From Opitutia bacterium ISCC 52 (GTDB taxonomy: Bacteria > Verrucomicrobiota > Verrucomicrobiia > Opitutales > UBA2995), in NCBI GenBank assembly GCA_014529675.2, contig CP076040.1:4429501-4493500 (forward strand): a DNA stretch of 64,000 nt, read 5' to 3'. Shown piece after piece: positions 35,705-44,132 of the stretch. Within the stretch, counting starts at the first letter, position 1, and each line of letters begins with the position of its first letter. The notes under the pieces were generated by a model. It searched no databases, was not told the DNA's origin, and saw only the letters and a program-made list of their open reading frames with translations. The translations under genes were made by a program, and so were the position numbers.

Positions 35705-35806
35705 AGTTGTACCTCCAATAGGGAATCGTGATAGGATGGTTAAATTACCGACTCTTTTCTGCGGCGCGGTTCTCCATGAGTCAAGCCAGTGACAAAAGGC
35801 CCGAGG

Positions 35807-36604
35807 TCATCGTTTCCAAAAAGGATAGATCAGCCGTTTGAGAACTCCTTTGGGATATTTCTTAATGCCTGTAAATCCCAGCCGTTTGGGTTGCTCCTCA
35901 TCTTTCGGCCAGTAGGCCGTTTTGAACAACCAATCCCATACGCTCAAAACCTGCCCGAAATTCTGTCCGCCTTTACCATGCAGCTCATAATCGTGATGCC
36001 ACACATGCATCGCCGAAGAATTGAAAATATACCGTAAAGGGCCCCAACTGAATCGAACGTTCGAGTGGTTCAGATCGAGCATCACTGTCCAGAGCACTGC
36101 AATGATCAGCAACACCGTGCCATCGATTCCCAGAATCACTAATGGAAGATAAGCCAAGGTTTTGTAGATGATGATTTCGCCCCAATGAAAACGAAAATTT
36201 CCCACCCAATCCAGTTCCTCAATACTATGGTGCAATTTATGAAACTCCCACAGCCAGGGAACATTGTGTAGTAAGCGATGGATGTTCCACTCCACAAAAT
36301 CCTTCAGCACCAAGAATACGACAAACTGCACCCACAAAGGAGCACTGGCGAGCAGGCGAATATCCTGTGGCACTGGCCACCCCAGGTTATACAGCGCTCC
36401 ATTCATCCAAAATACCAATTTGCCAGTGATCACTGCCATCATCAGGCCCAAGAAGTGCCCATTAAACGCCAACCAAAACAAGTCCTGCCAGATCCCCTTA
36501 CGCAAGACGCGTTGCTCCTTCCGCCACGGCCGTACCCTTTCTACTAACAGGCACAGCAGTGAAGCTGCGATCAACCAGAAATAGTACTCTAAGTAGATAG
36601 GCAT
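35807..36604 (-). CDS. Sterol desaturase / fatty acid hydroxylase family membrane protein
   Basis: 265 residues with about five hydrophobic segments. The eight-histidine di-iron signature is complete: HRLLH in EWNIHRLLHNVP, HKLHH in WEFHKLHHSIEELDW, and HVWHH in SAMHVWHHDYELHG. These membrane oxygenases hydroxylate or desaturate lipids such as sterols, carotenoids or fatty acids; the substrate cannot be read from sequence. Being next to a broken desaturase, it may have shared a lipid-modifying role. Starts MPIYLEYYFWL at 36604. Confidence 0.9.
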   Translation of the reverse strand: MPIYLEYYFWLIAASLLCLLVERVRPWRKEQRVLRKGIWQDLFWLAFNGHFLGLMMAVITGKLVFWMNGALYNLGWPVPQDIRLLASAPLWVQFVVFLVLKDFVEWNIHRLLHNVPWLWEFHKLHHSIEELDWVGNFRFHWGEIIIYKTLAYLPLVILGIDGTVLLIIAVLWTVMLDLNHSNVRFSWGPLRYIFNSSAMHVWHHDYELHGKGGQNFGQVLSVWDWLFKTAYWPKDEEQPKRLGFTGIKKYPKGVLKRLIYPFWKR

Positions 36605-36656
36605 GAAACTAATAAGAACCAGTTGGCTCCATCATAGTGCCAATCCAAGGTTTAAA

Positions 36657-38117
36657 CTAAAGCGCTTTCACCTTTGCCTGGAATTCCAGTGAGCCGACTT
36701 CAGGGACTACTTTCTTCAGGAGGCCGGTAACCATCTTTTGTTTTTCGGGGCTACCACGGCGTATGGCAATGTAGAGTTTGTAGAGATCCTCTTCGTCCGC
36801 TACCGTGGAAATGACTTTCAAGGCTTCGCGCATTAGAACTGGGTCTTCACCATTGATAAACTTGAATAGCTTGGATTTGGCATTGTCTTGATGACGATGA
36901 AACAACACCTGAAGCCCAAGGAGGATTTCTTCCTCCAATTCAGAGTTGAGTAGACGGTTTACCCGACCTGTCATGTATGAATCCGATGCTCTGGCGATGG
37001 CATATGCTGCCGCCACTTGGAGTTCTTTGTCTTTATGGTTTATGTAATTGAGGACCATGTTCGCTGTTTTGGCGGAGCCAAAAGTTCCTAAGGCACGAAG
37101 ACCCGTTGCACGAACAGAAATGTCGCTGTGCTTCATTGCTTGCTGAGCCAGGTTCTCTGCCACGGCTGGATCAAAGGCGTCTAATTCCGCCAAAACGATC
37201 AGCCAGTCGTTTACGGTGAAGTTCTTTCCCTGACTTTCCACGAGCGCCGGTTTTCCATTTTCGAGAGCCAGACGAATGGCCGTTGAACGTAGCCGGGCAT
37301 CCGCTCCGGTAATCGCTGATTCGAGCAACGTATTCGAGTTTCCATGACCCGATTCCACTAGGCGTGTCAACGCAGCTTGTTTGTTAGCGGAACTCACTCC
37401 TCCAGTTGCAATTTTGAGGAGCGTACTATCGTCCGTCACAACCTGAGCTACCACGGCTCGTTCTAAATCAAGTAAGATCGCTTTGGATGGGTTGCGATTA
37501 TAGGCATCTTGCAAGGCGTGACCCGCCCGGGAAGTGCCTTGGCGTTCCAACGCGTAGACTGATTCTTTTGCCATGATGCCATCACTGGAAGAAAGTCCTT
37601 CAACAAAGTAATTCAGCATTCCCGGATCGTTACGATTAGCCAGAGCACGAATATTGAGTTGGCGTTTAGCGTCGTCTCGAGTGCGATCAACTGCTCGCTT
37701 TATATAGTCCGTTGCCTTTTGGCCTGGAATTTGGCTCAGCGCTTGGCGTGCCAGTTCTGCCATATCTTCATCCCGGGACATCACCAGGCGATACATGCGC
37801 TCCGCTGCTGCTTCGGTCCCGACTCTGGCAAGGTCACGAAGGATATACTTCTTGGCCTCTTGAGGAACTTCACGATCCGTCAAATACCTGAGAAGTTCTT
37901 TGGTTACCTTCTCTGCGCCTCCTTTTTCGGTGGGTGCTGTGGCGCTCGCAACATAAGCGGCCAACTCGCGGCGAGCTTCATACTGCACTGCCGGATCAGA
38001 ATCTTCAAATCGATCAATAATGTCTGACAATCGGTAGTGGTGGTGCATGGACCACACGGGTGTCTGCAATCCAATGGCTAATAATAGAAATAGAAAAAAG
38101 CAATTCGTACGTTTCAT
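36657..38117 (-). CDS. Exported HEAT-repeat protein
   Basis: 486 residues. Signal peptide MKRTNCFFLFLLLAIGLQTP is followed by a His-rich short stretch (MHHHYRLSD) and then repeated pairs of helices of about 30-35 residues (EARRELAAYV, AKKYILRDLARVG, MAELARQALSQI, VRATGLRALGTFGS, LQVAAAYAIARASD) forming a HEAT/ARM solenoid. Such proteins act as binding scaffolds; the partner is unknown. A longer frame from 38267 lacks a signal peptide at its start, so ATG 38117 is used. It follows the Gfo/Idh/MocA gene by 22 bp and is probably co-transcribed with it. Confidence 0.85.
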   Translation of the reverse strand: MKRTNCFFLFLLLAIGLQTPVWSMHHHYRLSDIIDRFEDSDPAVQYEARRELAAYVASATAPTEKGGAEKVTKELLRYLTDREVPQEAKKYILRDLARVGTEAAAERMYRLVMSRDEDMAELARQALSQIPGQKATDYIKRAVDRTRDDAKRQLNIRALANRNDPGMLNYFVEGLSSSDGIMAKESVYALERQGTSRAGHALQDAYNRNPSKAILLDLERAVVAQVVTDDSTLLKIATGGVSSANKQAALTRLVESGHGNSNTLLESAITGADARLRSTAIRLALENGKPALVESQGKNFTVNDWLIVLAELDAFDPAVAENLAQQAMKHSDISVRATGLRALGTFGSAKTANMVLNYINHKDKELQVAAAYAIARASDSYMTGRVNRLLNSELEEEILLGLQVLFHRHQDNAKSKLFKFINGEDPVLMREALKVISTVADEEDLYKLYIAIRRGSPEKQKMVTGLLKKVVPEVGSLEFQAKVKAL

Positions 38118-38139
38118 GATAGAAAACAGGAGCTGAAAG

Positions 38140-39414
38140 TTAAACGAGTTGATCGTAAGGAGCACGACGTGGACGAGATTCCCACATAGCCGCTCGATCA
38201 TCGCCGACAATATGTTCTTCCTTCGGGTCCCAATCGATAGGTCTGCCAAGACGCTCTGAAATGCCACACAGATGACAGATCGTGGCGGTCCGGTGCCCTA
38301 CCCCAACATGACAGAGCGTCTGCTGTCGGCTTCGAATACCATTCAGCCAATCACGGCGGTGATCATTGGATACATAGAGTCTTTGATCGGTAGATTTCAA
38401 AACGAGATTCTTAAGCGTACCTGGAACCGTATCAATTCTTCCTCCGCGGCTCACACGCACTTCACCTTCCTCACCCATGAAGCGTATCATATGCCCCATG
38501 CCTTCGTATCCGCGAATAACCTTGGTGCCATCCTTGTAAGTGTAATACTGATACGGCTCTCCTTTATAACCCTTGGGGACAAAGTGAGTCGGGCCGGAAT
38601 CGTCCTTGCCGAGGGCCCACTGAATGATGTCGTAATGGTGTGCTCCCCAATCGCCGTTCTTTCTGGAACCATAATCCCAGAATCGGCGCCAACCTCCTCC
38701 ATAGTCACCTTTGATACGAAGCTCATTGTAAGGTTCCATAGGTGCAGGCCCCAGCCAACGATCGTAGTTCAGACCGGGAGGAATGGGTGTTGCGGGAAAT
38801 TGAGTTGGTGGAGGAAAATTTCCTAAGCGCGCAGCGATGGTCTTCACTTTTCCGATGTAGCCATTGCGCACTAGCTCGGCTGCCTTGCGGAACGCCCATT
38901 CGGAACGCTGCTGACTTCCCACCTGAAGGATACGTCCATAACGTGCGCAGGTGTCGCGCATGATTTTACCTTCTTCAATCGTCAGGGTCATTGGCTTTTC
39001 CACATAGACATCTTTTCCAGCCTTGAAGGCATCGATGGATATTTTCGCGTGCCAATGATCGGGGGTTCCTACTACGACCGCATCAATATCATCTCTTGCG
39101 AGAAGATCTTCATACATTTCGTAGGTGTCTACCTTGTCGCCCTGGAGTTTTTCTACTTCTCCATTCGCTTCTTCAAGCATCCAAGTCTTTACATCGCTCA
39201 ATGCAACCACTTGGACATCGTCAGCGCCAGAGTGGTAAGCCCGGTGACCTTTCATAATCTTACCATTTCCGATAAGACCTACGTTGATGCGATTGCTGGG
39301 AGCGGTTTGACCATTCAATCCCAACACGGAGGAAGGGAGTATCATGGGGGCCGATATAGCAGCCGCTCCGGCTAAGGATGTTTTAAGGGCGGTCCGACGG
39401 GATATTTTCTTCAT
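38140..39414 (-). CDS. Tat-exported Gfo/Idh/MocA oxidoreductase
   Basis: 424 residues with a twin-arginine signal (KKISRRTALKTSLAGAAAISAP). An N-terminal Rossmann fold follows: INVGLIGNGKIMKG, VVALSDVK, AVVVGTPDHWHAKISIDAFKAG and DVYVEKPMT with the catalytic Lys of the EKP motif. The C-terminal half (GDWGAHHYDIIQWALG) is the substrate-binding domain in the form common to the many Verrucomicrobiota exported paralogues. These proteins carry bound NAD(H) and oxidise or reduce sugars or cyclitols. It is the first gene of a two-gene unit with the HEAT protein. Confidence 0.95.
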   Translation of the reverse strand: MKKISRRTALKTSLAGAAAISAPMILPSSVLGLNGQTAPSNRINVGLIGNGKIMKGHRAYHSGADDVQVVALSDVKTWMLEEANGEVEKLQGDKVDTYEMYEDLLARDDIDAVVVGTPDHWHAKISIDAFKAGKDVYVEKPMTLTIEEGKIMRDTCARYGRILQVGSQQRSEWAFRKAAELVRNGYIGKVKTIAARLGNFPPPTQFPATPIPPGLNYDRWLGPAPMEPYNELRIKGDYGGGWRRFWDYGSRKNGDWGAHHYDIIQWALGKDDSGPTHFVPKGYKGEPYQYYTYKDGTKVIRGYEGMGHMIRFMGEEGEVRVSRGGRIDTVPGTLKNLVLKSTDQRLYVSNDHRRDWLNGIRSRQQTLCHVGVGHRTATICHLCGISERLGRPIDWDPKEEHIVGDDRAAMWESRPRRAPYDQLV

Positions 39415-39586
39415 AATAGGACGGAGTTTGGAAAGGGGGTTGTCTGATTCGATAGATTACTGAGATAGACTCGCCGCAAGGCGAATTTGAGCCCTCCATA
39501 AGCGCAAATTTTGCTCACTTTGTAAAGCACCCAAGCAGAGGATCCTAAACCTTTCCTTTTGCTTTATGGCTCAAGGCTCATCCTTG

Positions 39587-39667
39587 GTACCCTATTAGGC
39601 GTTCCACCTTTTGGCGTATAATTTACCCTTGACTATCTCCCAAAAGGTGGAACGCTAAAAAGGGTAC
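39587..39667. repeat. 81-bp inverted repeat in front of the ATPase gene
   Basis: Left arm 39587-39614 and right arm 39640-39667 (28 bp each) match at 25 positions, including a perfect 16-bp core GCGTTCCACCTTTTGG and a perfect outer GTACCCT/AGGGTAC. The 25-bp spacer holds a consensus TATAAT (39617-39622) and a TTGACT (39629-39634). The right arm ends 14 bp before the ATPase ATG. It may be an operator around a promoter, or a small mobile element (MITE-like); no target duplication is seen. Confidence 0.7.
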
Positions 39668-39681
39668 TAACAGCTTATATC

Positions 39682-40821
39682 ATGAAAAATCCCTTTGCAT
39701 ATGGCCGTGTGGTCGAAGGACAGGAGTTCTGCCCTCGTCCAAAGCTGGAAAAGCTCATTCACAGCATGCTGGAGTCTGGGCAGAATATGGTCCTGCACGG
39801 AGAACGCCGCGTTGGGAAAACCTCATTGGTCGTTCACGCAGCGGGTAAGATGAAGCAAAGCCGTCTCCTCTATGTGGACTTCATGGCGGTGAACACAGCA
39901 GTCGATGTTGCGGAACGCATTGCCCGGGCGGCACTCAAACTCTCCCACAAAGGCAATTTTATAGCCCAGGTGCTGAAGCTTCTCTCATCACTTAGCCCTG
40001 TGATCAGCATGGATCCACAAACGGGCACACCGTCGCTGAGTTTAAACAGAAACAGCATCCAACAAGATGTCATTCGGGTCATTGAAGACGTACTGGAACG
40101 ATTGGCTGACCTACATAAGGAGAAACCCTTGGTCGTTGTATTCGATGAGTTCCAGGAAATCCTCAAAATTGAAAACAGCCAGGAAGCGCTGGCTCGAATG
40201 CGCAGCAAGATTCAGTTTCAGGGAGACCTTCCATATGTATTTTCAGGAAGTTCTCGCAGCAAGATGGAGCACATCTTCTCAGACCCCGAAAGCCCGTTTT
40301 ATAAATCGGCCATTTCCGTACAGGTAGGCTCACTAAGCAGTGACGCATTTAAGAGTTTCCTCTCAGAGAAATTCGCTGAAAGTGATAGAAAGATCAGCAA
40401 TGAACTGTGGGAAGCGATAACAGAGCTTGGGATACATGTAACCGGAGACGTTCAACAAATGTGTTGGGCGCTCTGGCAATCCAGTGAATCAGGAGACGAG
40501 CTCACCGAAGTTTCTTTGACGGAAGGCGTGGAGATCATCTTCGAAATAGAAAGCTCCAAGTATGGAGATACCGTGTCGACCATAGCACCCTCTCAATTGA
40601 AATGTCTCCTGGCATTGGCAAGCGTTGGAGGAAAAGCCGTATACTCGAAAGAGTTTAAACAGGTATCAGGTATCACAACTAACAGCTCCATTACCAAAGC
40701 TCTCGGAAGGCTTGAAGATCTCTGGCATATCAATCACATCGGCAAGGAATACAGCTTTGCAAATCCGTTCTTTGCGATCTGGCTGAAGCAAAAATTCTCA
40801 GGTGCAGTCGTGGTCACCTGA
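39682..40821 (+). CDS. AAA+ ATPase of the archaeal-ATPase/STAND-like family
   Basis: 379 residues. It begins NPFAYGRVVEGQEFCPRPKLEKL, the usual family opening, with Walker A GERRVGKTSL (near residue 41), Walker B LVVVFDEFQE (near 155), sensor-1 VFSGSSRS and a C-terminal winged-helix domain (LLALASVGGKAVYSKEFKQVSG onward), as in ORC/Cdc6-like and PF01637 ATPases. Such genes are often patchily distributed and their functions are mostly unknown; some act in defence or DNA maintenance. It stands alone on the plus strand behind an inverted repeat, between minus-strand genes, which suggests acquisition. Confidence 0.85.
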   Translation: MKNPFAYGRVVEGQEFCPRPKLEKLIHSMLESGQNMVLHGERRVGKTSLVVHAAGKMKQSRLLYVDFMAVNTAVDVAERIARAALKLSHKGNFIAQVLKLLSSLSPVISMDPQTGTPSLSLNRNSIQQDVIRVIEDVLERLADLHKEKPLVVVFDEFQEILKIENSQEALARMRSKIQFQGDLPYVFSGSSRSKMEHIFSDPESPFYKSAISVQVGSLSSDAFKSFLSEKFAESDRKISNELWEAITELGIHVTGDVQQMCWALWQSSESGDELTEVSLTEGVEIIFEIESSKYGDTVSTIAPSQLKCLLALASVGGKAVYSKEFKQVSGITTNSSITKALGRLEDLWHINHIGKEYSFANPFFAIWLKQKFSGAVVVT

Positions 40822-40834
40822 ATCGAGAAGAAGG

Positions 40835-41932
40835 CTACTTCCCGATCCAACCCTTGCGTTTGAAATAGATCAGCAGCGAAACGGTAGTAAGAGAGCAAAC
40901 CCCAAGGAATACCGGATACGAGTATTTCCACCCGAGTTCAGGGATGTGCTCGAAATTCATACCATAGAGACCAGCGAAAAAAGTAATGGGCATGAACAAG
41001 CTGGCCATGATGGTCAGGGCCTTCATCACCTCATTCATTCGGTTGGCATTGGCATTCATTAAGAGGTCCTGCAATCCATTCGAATTGTCCAAATACATTT
41101 CCACCGCGTCTATGGCCTGGATGCAGTGATCATGCACATCGCGAAAGTATGGGACGACTTTCTTAGGTAGCAGCTCAAAGTCATTCTTATAGAGCGAAGC
41201 CGAGATATCGCGCATAGGCCAGAGAGTCTGGCGCAAGTAGGCCAGCTCACGCTTGATCCGATGAATACGCATCTGAGCATCTTTCTTGGGCTGCACCAGA
41301 ATTTCCTGCTCCATTTGGTCAATGATATCGAAGTAGGTGTCGAGGATGGGGAATACATTGTCGATGATGGCATCAATCAAAGCGTAGAGCAGGTAGGGAG
41401 TTCCATGCTCGCGAAGGCGAGAACCTTCACGCTTAATTCGCTCGCGAACCGGATCCCAAATGTCTCCCTCCTTCTCCTGCAGCGTAATCAGGGTATGACC
41501 AAGAAAGAAAAACGAAACCTGCTCATTCACGAGCTGATCCTCTTCGATCCGCAACATTCGCAAGATAATGAAGAGCATGTCCTCGTACTCCTCCATTTTT
41601 TGTCGTTGAGGAATGTTCAAGGCATCTTCAGCGGCCAGGGTATGAAAATTAAATTTTTGCTTTAGCCCGTTAATGGCATAGGGATGAACCCCCTGGATGT
41701 CTATCCAACGACAGGCAGCCCAATCGGGCTTTTCAGATTCGAGGAAATCATCCACGGACTCAAACGTTTGGTGGTCGATACCCTCTTCAGAAAAATCAAG
41801 AGTCTTGACAGAAAGCACCCCTAACTCGGGAGGTGTTTCCAAATCGGTTAACCCTTCCAGTCCTGGGGATGTACCCAGGTTTTCCTTACCCAGCCTAAGG
41901 ATGGAATCGAGAGATGATTTCAAAAACTCCAT
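40835..41932 (-). CDS. corA: CorA-family magnesium/cobalt channel
   Basis: 365 residues with a large N-terminal cytoplasmic domain, a long basic-acidic stalk helix (DAQMRIHRIKRELAYLRQTLWPMRD) and two C-terminal transmembrane helices. The signature YGMNF is present in FAGLYGMNFEHIPELGW, between the helices. Pentameric CorA channels let Mg2+ into the cell down the membrane potential. The C-terminus KRKGWIGK is basic, as usual. The gene starts 7 bp after the stop of the MscS gene, so they form an operon. Confidence 0.95.
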   Translation of the reverse strand: MEFLKSSLDSILRLGKENLGTSPGLEGLTDLETPPELGVLSVKTLDFSEEGIDHQTFESVDDFLESEKPDWAACRWIDIQGVHPYAINGLKQKFNFHTLAAEDALNIPQRQKMEEYEDMLFIILRMLRIEEDQLVNEQVSFFFLGHTLITLQEKEGDIWDPVRERIKREGSRLREHGTPYLLYALIDAIIDNVFPILDTYFDIIDQMEQEILVQPKKDAQMRIHRIKRELAYLRQTLWPMRDISASLYKNDFELLPKKVVPYFRDVHDHCIQAIDAVEMYLDNSNGLQDLLMNANANRMNEVMKALTIMASLFMPITFFAGLYGMNFEHIPELGWKYSYPVFLGVCSLTTVSLLIYFKRKGWIGK

Positions 41933-41939
41933 AGTGGGA

Positions 41940-42872
41940 TTAGCCTTCGCTGGCAGGTGGGGATCCTTTGCTGACTACATTCACTTCAAGGGGAGATAAG
42001 GTATCCAGATGCACATCCCGCTGTGGGAAAGCGATACAGATATCAGCTTCCTTAAAGCTAGCATCGATATGGAAGCGAATCTCGGAATTGATCCTATCAA
42101 TATCTAGTGGGGCATTCACGCGTGCCCAGTAGTAAAGACGAAAGCCAAGCGCATTGTCTCCGAAATCTTCAAACAATGCAAAAGGAGCCGGGTCATCGTG
42201 AATCTTTACATTCGTCTGAGCCGCTTCGAGCATTAAGTCATGTGTTCTCTCGACATCGGATCCGTAGGCCACACCGACCAAGACTTCTCCGCGGATGTCA
42301 TTATCGGACAAAGTCCAATTGATGACTTCCTGTTCTAAAAAATGACTGTTGGGAATGAGGACATCCACTCCGTTACCGCGCCGGATACGGGTGCATCGAT
42401 TTCCAATCTCCTCTACCCGACCTTCTTCGCCGCTTATAAAAACAACGTCGCCGATCCGAATGGGTTTTTCAATCATCAGGATCAACCCGGAAATCAGATT
42501 GTTGAAGAGGTTCTGCATGCCGAACCCGATTCCAATGGCCACTGCGCCTCCCAGGACCGTGAAGATCGTAATCGGAATTCCGGCAATAGGCAAGGCAACG
42601 AGTACGATGACAACTACGAACACCAGGTGGAAAAGACGCTGCAGTGCATGGGTCGTATTTTCGTTGAGCCGGCCCATATTCGACAAGCGTCGACCGATGC
42701 TACTGGATATCCATTTGCTAACAATGAATCCAATCAGGACCACCAAAAGGGCGATCACTACCTGGTTAAAATAGATAGTGCTATCACCACTTTTAAATAG
42801 TTCGAAGTGCCAGACGGTGGTGACAACTTCCCAGATCTTGTCAAAGAGCTCCTGGGTATCTTTAGAAAACAT
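41940..42872 (-). CDS. MscS-family small-conductance mechanosensitive channel
   Basis: 310 residues. Three hydrophobic helices (residues about 25-50, 70-95, 100-120) are followed by the pore helix GAVAIGIGFGMQNLFNNLISGLILMIEKPIRIGD, rich in Gly-Ala packing, and the cytoplasmic beta/alpha-beta vestibule (GRVEEIGNRCTRIRRGNGVDVLIPNSHFLEQEVINWT). It opens on osmotic down-shock to release ions and solutes. It is operonic with corA, and diverges from the DHH/diadenylate cyclase pair 171 bp away, a setting that fits c-di-AMP-linked turgor control. Confidence 0.93.
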   Translation of the reverse strand: MFSKDTQELFDKIWEVVTTVWHFELFKSGDSTIYFNQVVIALLVVLIGFIVSKWISSSIGRRLSNMGRLNENTTHALQRLFHLVFVVVIVLVALPIAGIPITIFTVLGGAVAIGIGFGMQNLFNNLISGLILMIEKPIRIGDVVFISGEEGRVEEIGNRCTRIRRGNGVDVLIPNSHFLEQEVINWTLSDNDIRGEVLVGVAYGSDVERTHDLMLEAAQTNVKIHDDPAPFALFEDFGDNALGFRLYYWARVNAPLDIDRINSEIRFHIDASFKEADICIAFPQRDVHLDTLSPLEVNVVSKGSPPASEG

Positions 42873-43043
42873 AGTAACGGGCTAACCCATCACCAAAATT
42901 TTGGCTATACGAAAATACCCTGAGTAACTCGATCAAGGAAGGATGAGGATAAAACCAACACATGGATGGCTGTTGGGTTGTTTCTTTTCAGAAACCCATG
43001 TTTCAAAGTTTGAAATCTAGATCCGCATACCATTGGATCGGGT

Positions 43044-44093
43044 ATGGTGATGCGTAGTGCACAAGAACTCCTCGAATTTTTAGAATCCCGACAGGGAAAA
43101 ATGTCCCCTCTGCTCATCCTTACCCATGACTATCCAGACCCAGATGCTTTGGGGAGCGCCTACGGTCTAAAGACACTCTTGCAAAAGGGTTTTCATATGT
43201 CCTCCAGGATTGCCTACCAGGGGGTAATAGGTCGCATGGAAAATAGAACCATGGTCAACATCCTCAAGCTACCCGTTTATAAACTGAAGCCTGAGGATTT
43301 ACCCAAATACAAGTACGTGGCATTGGTGGATACTCAGCCCACCTTTGAGAATAACCCCTTCCCGAAAAGACGGAAAGCAACTCTGGTTATCGATCAGCAC
43401 CATTCTGAGGTGCCGCCTTTAGCAGAATGCGCCATTGTTGATACCGAGTGCGGTGCGACGGCAGTCATCGTAGCTCAAGCCCTGTTGTTGAAAAAGATAG
43501 AGATACCGACACGACTGGCAACGGCCCTGGCCTACGGAATCATCTCTGATACGATGAATTTATATCGCGCGAGCCGTCCCGATGTCATCCAAACCTACCT
43601 GCAGATCATTCCCAACGCCGATATGAAGGCCCTGGCGGAGATTCAAAATCCTCCTCGGTCACGTAGGTTCTTTGCCACCTTAGGAAAAGGAATCGAAGAA
43701 GCGGTTGCTCGTTCAGGACTCATCACCGCTCACTTAGGCGAAGTTGAAAACCCTGACCTGGTTTCTCTGGTAGCCGATTTTCTCCTCACGTATAAAACCT
43801 CGAAAAAATCGTTTTGCACCGGACGGTTCAACGGTCGGCTACACGTTTCGTTGAGGTTGGAAAAACCAACCGTGAATGCAGGGAATATTCTGCGCGATAT
43901 ATTCACCAATCGCGGCGAAGCGGGTGGCCACGGAGTGATCGCTGGGGGAAGTTTTAAAGTCGGTGAGGATGCCTCTGAAGAGGAGTGGAAAAATGCTGAA
44001 GAAACTGTAACAAAAAGAATTTTAAAACGTTTTCGTATACGAACGACCGGCGATGCCTATTATCCCTTTAGACAAGTTGTTTCGAAATCGTAA
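43044..44093 (+). CDS. DHH/DHHA1 phosphoesterase (NrnA/c-di-AMP phosphodiesterase-like)
   Basis: 349 residues. DHH-domain motifs: LTHDYPDPDALGSA (metal ligands), VALVDTQPT, the signature DQHHSEVPP (DHH replaced by DQHH with the same spacing) and GIISDTMNLYRAS. The DHHA1 substrate domain ends with GGHGVIAGGSF. Related stand-alone proteins hydrolyse pApA, c-di-AMP or short oligoribonucleotides. Being 39 bp upstream of a diadenylate cyclase on the same strand makes a c-di-AMP or pApA phosphodiesterase role likely, by inference. ATG 43044 or 43050 could serve as start. Confidence 0.85.
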   Translation: MVMRSAQELLEFLESRQGKMSPLLILTHDYPDPDALGSAYGLKTLLQKGFHMSSRIAYQGVIGRMENRTMVNILKLPVYKLKPEDLPKYKYVALVDTQPTFENNPFPKRRKATLVIDQHHSEVPPLAECAIVDTECGATAVIVAQALLLKKIEIPTRLATALAYGIISDTMNLYRASRPDVIQTYLQIIPNADMKALAEIQNPPRSRRFFATLGKGIEEAVARSGLITAHLGEVENPDLVSLVADFLLTYKTSKKSFCTGRFNGRLHVSLRLEKPTVNAGNILRDIFTNRGEAGGHGVIAGGSFKVGEDASEEEWKNAEETVTKRILKRFRIRTTGDAYYPFRQVVSKS

Positions 44094-44132
44094 TTTCTTA
44101 ATAATGCCTTTCTACTGTAGATCACCCTTTTC

